Assembly (NCBI GenBank): GCA_963693315.1 | Contig: OY856188.1 | Coordinates: forward strand, 223,428,996 to 223,492,995 | Direction of reading: 5' to 3' | Source: Diogma glabrata | Lineage: Eukaryota > Arthropoda > Insecta > Diptera > Cylindrotomidae | Length of the DNA: 64,000 nucleotides | Shown: positions 59,086-64,000 of the stretch, piece by piece | Layout of the letters: every line of letters begins with the position of its first letter | Numbering within the stretch: the stretch's first letter is position 1 | Translations under genes and position numbers: made by a program | Notes under the pieces: generated by a model | What the model was told of the DNA's origin: nothing | The model's database searches: none | The model's input: the letters and a program-made list of their open reading frames with translations, nothing else

Positions 59086-60045
59086 CAGGGTGTTTCATAA
59101 CATTTGCGCCTGACTTCAGGATGTGATAGCTCGTCCAAAAATATGAAAAAAAGTTTCCCTTAACTTACCCTCTAATATGCACCATTTTCGAGATACAGGG
59201 TGTTGAAATTGAAAAAAAAATTTCGTTTTTTGCAAATATCTCCGGAACCGTTTATCGTACAGATAACAGCTTTCGTAAGAATTTTCTACTCATAATAAGC
59301 TATGTTTTGTGCGGAATTTTTTTTTTAAGTTTTAATTGGTGAAGGTTTTGAAGGAGTAGTGGGTGGGTTTTCCCCAACTTCAACGCTACTGAAAAATGTA
59401 CGGTTTTGAGACGCTCATTTGAACCGCCAATATTTTCTACACAAAAGGTACTCCTGGCAATAACCTCTAAAGTCGACCGTTTTCGATAAAAACCAACTTT
59501 TATATTGAAAAACATGATCAATCTTACTAATTACTAATTACTTTTACTAATTACTCAATTTTACTAACTAATTAAAAAAATTAATTAAACGTTAGAACAA
59601 GTAACAAAACTAAACGTTAACTTCATAATTGCAAAATTAAAAAATACAATAACAAATCATAAACAGTTAAATTAAGTGTTGGAAATGTGCGCCGATAGCT
59701 TCAATGCACGCAGCAATTCTTCGACACATTGACTGTCTAACTAGCAGGAAAATTCCCGGAGTGTTCCGAATTATGTCGCAAGATGCAATAATGCGCTCTT
59801 TTAAGTGGTCAACATTTTCAACTGGAGTAGCTTAGACTAGAGTTTTGAGATGGCTCCAAAAGAAAAAAATTAAACAATTATAAGTTCGGCCGATCGCGGA
59901 GGCCAAGGGAGTGGATCTCCTCGACCGATCCAACGGTCTTGGTATTCGTCGTCCATGTATTGGCGAGCGACCAAACTAAAGTGGGCTGGAGCTCCATCAT
60001 GCATAAAGTAGATGTTTTGTCTTACCCATACAAGGTTGTACAACT
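59086..60045 (-). mobile_element. IS630/Tc1/mariner-type transposon remnant
   Basis: The left end CAGGGTGTTTCATAACATTT, preceded by TA, is a terminus very common in insect genomes. The motif ACAGGGTGTT recurs at 59196-59206. The transposase remnant runs on the minus strand towards this end, so 59086 is its 3' terminus. The 5' part and right TIR are missing, with the break at about 60045. Confidence 0.8.
59667..60045 (-). pseudogene. Mariner-like transposase, C-terminal remnant
   Basis: Reads LYNLVWVRQNIYFMHDGAPA then HFSLVARQYMDDEYQDRWIG and RGDPLPWPPRSAEL. HDGAPAHF with WPxRSxxL are the conserved DDE-region blocks of insect mariner/Tc-like transposases (second catalytic Asp in HDGAPAH). After this the frame is broken. 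In other phases one can still follow FFxxGAISKL, PVENVDHLKERIIASCDIIR and IGAHFQHLI before the stop at 59667. At least two frameshifts and missing N-terminus; inactive. Confidence 0.85.
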
Positions 60046-60418
60046 GGTCCAGTAATGGTCCATTACTGGCAGCCAGTAATGCAGCAATGGGCGAGTACTG
60101 GCAACCACGACTGGGCCATTAATATAATTTTACTGGACGATAACTTCGGACATTCTTGGGCCAAATACTGGCAACCATGACTGGGCCGTTAAAAAAATAT
60201 ACATTATTATCATATGTAAATTTAAATAAATTAAATACAAACTAATTTAAAATAAAATAAAAATGACGCAAAAAATTCAAAACTCAAGAGTAATGGCAAA
60301 CTCCGCCCTGACTCCGCCAGTACTCCGCCATTAAAAAAATATAAAATAATATTTTTTATACATAAATTTAAATAAATTATTTACAAAATAATTAAAATAA
60401 AATAGAAATGAAAATGTA
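60046..60418. repeat. ACTGG-rich palindrome and short tandem duplication
   Basis: 60049-60069 is a perfect palindrome (CCAGTAATGG, T, CCATTACTGG). TACTGGCAACCACGACTGGG at 60093 recurs as TACTGGCAACCATGACTGGG at 60168. The following AT-rich block (60185-60260, TTAAATAAATT…AAAATAAAATAAAAATG) is repeated at 60333-60410 after TCCGCCATT. Source unknown. Confidence 0.65.
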
Positions 60419-63400
60419 GCGAAATCCGAAATTCGACGTCCACGCCGTGCTGCCTGGGTAATGCTGACAGAATAAGGTTGGTGTATTGGAGACAAGCAGA
60501 GCAAAAACTGCTTAGTCAATGACTCTACATCACGGCGAATTGGCGCTCTACAACCAATGCGACTCAAGCGTCTGTTCTCCATGTCAGGGGCGGCTTGGAG
60601 CGAGCGTCGGTCTTGAATCAAGCGGCTCGCTATATAAACGTGTAAAAAGGTTGTTTCTGGTGACCTTAATATGCAGAACGGACCCATTCACGACAATTTG
60701 GGTTGGGCCTAAGGTTAACACCCTAACCCCGGAAAAAAACTAATATGTTAAATTTGGTTATCAGAAAGAGAAAAACAGACCAGGAAAAAACAACAGAATT
60801 TTACCTGGACGTGAAAAAGGACCAGACTACCGAATCGGAACGTGGAACGTGCGCAGCCTGAGCGCTCCTGATGCTCTTATAAGTCTAGAAACAGAGGCTG
60901 AGAGGTATAGGATGGATATTATTGCTCTACAAGAAATTAGACAGCCGATAATCGGAAAACAAGATTTGGATAGTCACTCTCTATACTGTAGTGGTTATCC
61001 TTCTCGAAGAGAATTTGGAACTGGCTTTCTTGTTGGTGCACGCATACAAGAAGCCGTGATGAAATTCATCCCGGTCAGTGAGAGGATCTGCTACCTACGT
61101 GTACGCGGTACATATAACAATATTTCTCTTATTGCCGTGCATGCACCAACTGAAGCTAAGACCGTCGACGAGAAGGATAATTTCTACATAGCACTGGAAG
61201 AGGTTATGAAACAAACACCAACACGCGACTTCATTATGGTTCTTGGTGACTTTAATGGACAGGTTGGAAGAGATATCTCTTATGGAAATGTGGTGGGTCC
61301 CAACAGCCTGCATTTGAATTCGAATGATAATGGTGAGAGAATGACTGAGTTTGCATTATCAAATAATTTGAGAATTGCCAGTACGTTCTTTCCGCATCGA
61401 TCGATTCATAAGCAGACTTGGGTCTCACCGAATGGAAACACTCGAAATCAAATTGATCACGTTCTAGTAACAACACGTTTCTTTTCGAGCGTTCTGGATG
61501 TGCGATCCTTTAGAGGTGCATACATTGGAAGTGACCACTTCCTTGTATGTGCAATGATAAGGTTCCACTTCCCAAATCCAGGCATTCCAAAATTCAATCA
61601 ACGGAAACGTTTTAAAATCTCAACATTAAAGAATGCTGAAACAGAAGAGAGATATCAAATCCATATTGCCGAAACATTGGAGAAATCAGAAACCATTAAT
61701 GGAGACGTCGATAAGTCATGGTATTTGCTCAAAGATGCTGTTTTAAGCGCTGCTGAGGGAATACTTGGACGACCAGAGAACCACTCCCAGAAGCCATGGA
61801 TGGATCAAGTATGCCTTGATGCGTTTCAATACAAAAGAGATTGCTATCTGAAGTGTCTACAAGGACGCAACACCAGGTCCACGAAGGAGAATTATAAACT
61901 GGCAAGACAAGCCGTTACAAAGCTATGTAGACGAACGAAGAGAGAATGGTGGAAGAGACAGTGTAAGGAGATTGAAAGCTTCAATAAGGAACATCGATCG
62001 CGTAACTTCTTTCAACAGGTTAAAACCTTAAAGAAGGGCCCTCAAACTAGATCGACTGCTATTCAAAACGAAAATGGGGAGCGACAAGTAGACCTTAAAA
62101 ATATTTTAGATACTTGGGCCGCTTATTTTGAGAATCTTCTCAACTTAAGTGACCAGCAACAAGTCGGGCGACGAGCTAAGCTTAATCGTGCGTCAAAGGT
62201 ACATGTAGAAGAACCCACCAGAGAGGAATTCGATGCGGCGCTGTCAAAATTAAAATGCAATAAAGCACCTGGTATCGATGATGTAACATCCGAAATGATT
62301 GTACATGGTGGCGAAACTCTATCCTCAAGATTGTTTGAACTTGTTCAAATGATCTGGAGGACTGAAACCATGCCACAGGACTGGAACTCAGCTATGCTGA
62401 TACCAATCCATAAAAAAGGTAATCGCCTACAATGTGCAAACTACAGAGGAATCGCCCTCCTCTGCACAGCATATAAGATCTTTTCCTACATTTTGCTATC
62501 CAAAATCAATCCTTTTGCTGAACAACTGTTTGGAGAATATCAGTGTGGTTTCCGGCGGTGCCGAGGTACCACCGATGCACTTTTCTCGATAAGGATGATT
62601 GTGGAAAAGTGTCGAGAGTTCAACATACCTGTGTACCAACTCTTCATTGATTTCAGGCAGGCCTACGACTCTCTCGAACGAGAGACTCTATGGTCTGCTC
62701 TGGTGTCAATGGGAATTCCTGGTAAACTGGTATCACTATGCAAAATGACAGTACAGAACTCTCAATGCTGTGTACGAGTAGAGAACGAAATATCAAAGTT
62801 TTTTAAAGTCGACTCCGGTTTAAGACAAGGTGATGCTATCTCTCCTATACTTTTTAATCTAGCCTTGGAATATGTGTGCCGTCAAAAGAAACTACCGACT
62901 AATAACAATATCTTGTCAATAAACTCAGTACAGATGATTGCTTACGATGATGATGTTGTCATCCTCGGCCGAAGTGAAGCTGTTATGAGTGAGACTTTCA
63001 AGTCGCTTGAGAGTGGTGCTAGGAAAATTGGTCTGCAAATTAACTACAATAAAACCAAACATATGAATGTTTCAAGAGAGGCTGAGAAGAAAGATTTGAT
63101 GTGCGGCGATGAACGAATTGAGGGAGTTGAATCTTTTAAATATTTGGGATCAATGCTTGACTCAAACAACAGCATACTTACAGATATAAAAGCTCGAATC
63201 GCTGCAGGTAATCGAACTTTCTACTCAATTAAACTTCTCCTTGGATCACCGTATGTATCAACTAACACCAAGCTCAAGTTATACAAGACATTGATTAGAC
63301 CGGTTGTGATGTATGGGTCACAAACGTGGACCCTTACACAAAATGACGAATCGCATTTATCTGTATTTGAGCGTAAGAGCCTACGCTACATTTTTGGTCC

Positions 63401-63605
63401 ACTTAAGACAGACGATGGAGAGTATAGAACCCGGTATAACTTTGAGATCAGAGACCTTCTTGAGGGTCCTGATATAATAGGTTGTATCCGTTCTAATAGG
63501 ATTGCTTGGTTTGGGCATGTTCTACGAGCCGATTCACAGTCTGGAATGATTAGAAAAATGTACGTTAGTACCCCAGGGAGTGGTAGATCGCGAGGTTTTA
63601 TTTAG
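60419..63605 (+). mobile_element. RTE-like LINE, 5' UTR plus ORF, interrupted at 3' end
   Basis: A GC-richer unit that starts about 60419 with a putative 5' UTR (60419-60743) and carries a long endonuclease-reverse transcriptase frame. Unlike most LINE copies, it is missing its 3' end rather than its 5' end. The reason is visible: at about 63596-63611 it is abutted by the A-tailed 3' end of a second LINE on the opposite strand. The remainder of this LINE may continue beyond the window. Confidence 0.88.
60744..63605 (+). CDS. LINE ORF: apurinic-type endonuclease and reverse transcriptase
   Basis: The frame is open from 60744, but the first ATG is in RMDIIALQE (60912), after the start of the endonuclease domain (YRIGTWNVRSL at about 60828). 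Initiation is therefore unclear. Numbered from the GTG at 60849 (918 residues): endonuclease blocks ALQEIR (26-31), HAPT (98-101), LGDFNGQVG (132-140), QIDHVLV (201-207) and GSDH (227-230). RT blocks are NYRGIALL (531-538), FIDFRQAYDSL (599-609), GLRQGDAISPILFN (657-670) and AYDDDVV (698-704), where the usual YADD is YDDD. The thumb has FKYLGSMLD (763-771). It ends GSGRSRGFI* where the insertion breaks it. No other stop or frameshift. Supplies target-primed reverse transcription for the element. Clade call (RTE) is by overall resemblance. Confidence 0.9.
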   Translation, partial: YVKFGYQKEKNRPGKNNRILPGREKGPDYRIGTWNVRSLSAPDALISLETEAERYRMDIIALQEIRQPIIGKQDLDSHSLYCSGYPSRREFGTGFLVGARIQEAVMKFIPVSERICYLRVRGTYNNISLIAVHAPTEAKTVDEKDNFYIALEEVMKQTPTRDFIMVLGDFNGQVGRDISYGNVVGPNSLHLNSNDNGERMTEFALSNNLRIASTFFPHRSIHKQTWVSPNGNTRNQIDHVLVTTRFFSSVLDVRSFRGAYIGSDHFLVCAMIRFHFPNPGIPKFNQRKRFKISTLKNAETEERYQIHIAETLEKSETINGDVDKSWYLLKDAVLSAAEGILGRPENHSQKPWMDQVCLDAFQYKRDCYLKCLQGRNTRSTKENYKLARQAVTKLCRRTKREWWKRQCKEIESFNKEHRSRNFFQQVKTLKKGPQTRSTAIQNENGERQVDLKNILDTWAAYFENLLNLSDQQQVGRRAKLNRASKVHVEEPTREEFDAALSKLKCNKAPGIDDVTSEMIVHGGETLSSRLFELVQMIWRTETMPQDWNSAMLIPIHKKGNRLQCANYRGIALLCTAYKIFSYILLSKINPFAEQLFGEYQCGFRRCRGTTDALFSIRMIVEKCREFNIPVYQLFIDFRQAYDSLERETLWSALVSMGIPGKLVSLCKMTVQNSQCCVRVENEISKFFKVDSGLRQGDAISPILFNLALEYVCRQKKLPTNNNILSINSVQMIAYDDDVVILGRSEAVMSETFKSLESGARKIGLQINYNKTKHMNVSREAEKKDLMCGDERIEGVESFKYLGSMLDSNNSILTDIKARIAAGNRTFYSIKLLLGSPYVSTNTKLKLYKTLIRPVVMYGSQTWTLTQNDESHLSVFERKSLRYIFGPLKTDDGEYRTRYNFEIRDLLEGPDIIGCIRSNRIAWFGHVLRADSQSGMIRKMYVSTPGSGRSRGFI

Positions 63606-64000
63606 CGTATGGTTTTTTTTGTGACACATTAAAAAATTAAACTTAAAAATAGGTAGACTCTTCTATGAAATCTACCTAAAACAATACATGGATACACATT
63701 AAATGAACTTACAATCGATTTGATTGCGTGTCTTTTAAGTAAATTAAAAAGTAAAATATTTGAACATTGGGCAGTACATTTGAACATTAGATGTTTACAT
63801 CGAGCGAGTCTATCCATGCTACTACATCGGGAGTTGCCAAATGGATGTCTGAGATGTTGCCATTGTAACGTCGAATTGGACACACAGTTGCAATGTGTTT
63901 TATAGTTTGTTGTGGAGCGCCGCAGTCACACTCAGGGGACTCTGAAATGCCCCACTTGTAGAAAGAATCAGCACAACGTCCATGATTCGTTCTTATTCGG
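63606..64000 (-). mobile_element. 3' end of a second LINE, antisense, cut by window edge
   Basis: Minus-strand unit comprising the C-terminus of a LINE protein (63787-63999), a 3' UTR of about 170 bp, and a short A-run (plus-strand T8 at about 63613-63620) at its 3' end. It lies directly against the broken 3' end of the RTE-like LINE, so it probably inserted into it. Confidence 0.75.
63787..63999 (-). CDS. LINE reverse transcriptase C-terminus, partial
   Basis: 70 residues to a TAA: RIRTNHGRCADSFYKWGI, SPECDCGAPQQTIKHIATVC, then SDIHLATPDVVAWIDSLDVN. The pattern RxxTxHGRC…W…C-x-C-G-x7-H-x4-C is the C-terminal CCHC zinc-finger region typical of Jockey-group non-LTR elements. The N-terminal part lies beyond the right edge. 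No stop or frameshift in the visible part. Confidence 0.85.
   Translation of the reverse strand, partial: RIRTNHGRCADSFYKWGISESPECDCGAPQQTIKHIATVCPIRRYNGNISDIHLATPDVVAWIDSLDVNI

Noticed and set aside
1..64000. tRNA or rRNA genes
   Set aside because: No cloverleaf with A and B box signals and no rRNA-like conserved blocks were noticed by eye; a tRNAscan run would be decisive.

Overview
The window is AT-rich intronic DNA from an insect. It holds the 5' half of the cholinergic gene locus on the minus strand. The evidence is a first coding exon of choline acetyltransferase (ChAT, 56224-56377) and, about 37 kb further along the same strand, an intact single-exon vesicular acetylcholine transporter gene (VAChT, 17140-18978). 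In insects VAChT lies inside the first ChAT intron, and that is the layout here. No further ChAT exon was recognised down to base 1, so the intron appears to span at least 56 kb and the rest of ChAT should lie beyond the left edge. The order of insect cannot be settled from the sequence.

Almost everything else is mobile or repetitive DNA. From left to right: a Harbinger-like MITE and two foldback hairpins (0.7-2.4 kb); a dead Helitron with its own 3' terminus, interrupted by a TA-flanked MITE (3.6-6.9 kb); two hAT-type elements with perfect 8-bp target duplications (7.9-8.8 and 13.0-14.3 kb); VAChT, followed in plus coordinates by a 0.7-kb ATTAGT array (19.7-20.5 kb); two members of one long-TIR transposon family, one keeping the C-terminal part and the other the N-terminal part of what looks like the same large protein (22.5-24.9 and 27.7-28.8 kb); a near-identical direct plus inverted duplication (29.0-30.4 kb); a 3-kb long-TIR transposon with a broken gene (35.4-38.4 kb); several foldback families between 32 and 54 kb, the largest 3 kb long with about 1-kb arms; ChAT exon 1; a mariner-like remnant (59.1-60.0 kb); and an RTE-like LINE with a long open frame (60.4-63.6 kb), cut by the 3' end of a second LINE on the opposite strand.

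Functionally the two host genes form one unit. ChAT makes acetylcholine and VAChT loads it into synaptic vesicles. The shared strand and nested position imply a common upstream promoter, with alternative splicing choosing either ChAT exon 2 or the VAChT exon. The most interesting host observation is that the ChAT exon has no usable ATG. Its homology begins at a GTG in a strong initiation context, which parallels the non-AUG start reported for Drosophila ChAT. All base composition statements are by eye; no alignment or database search was run.
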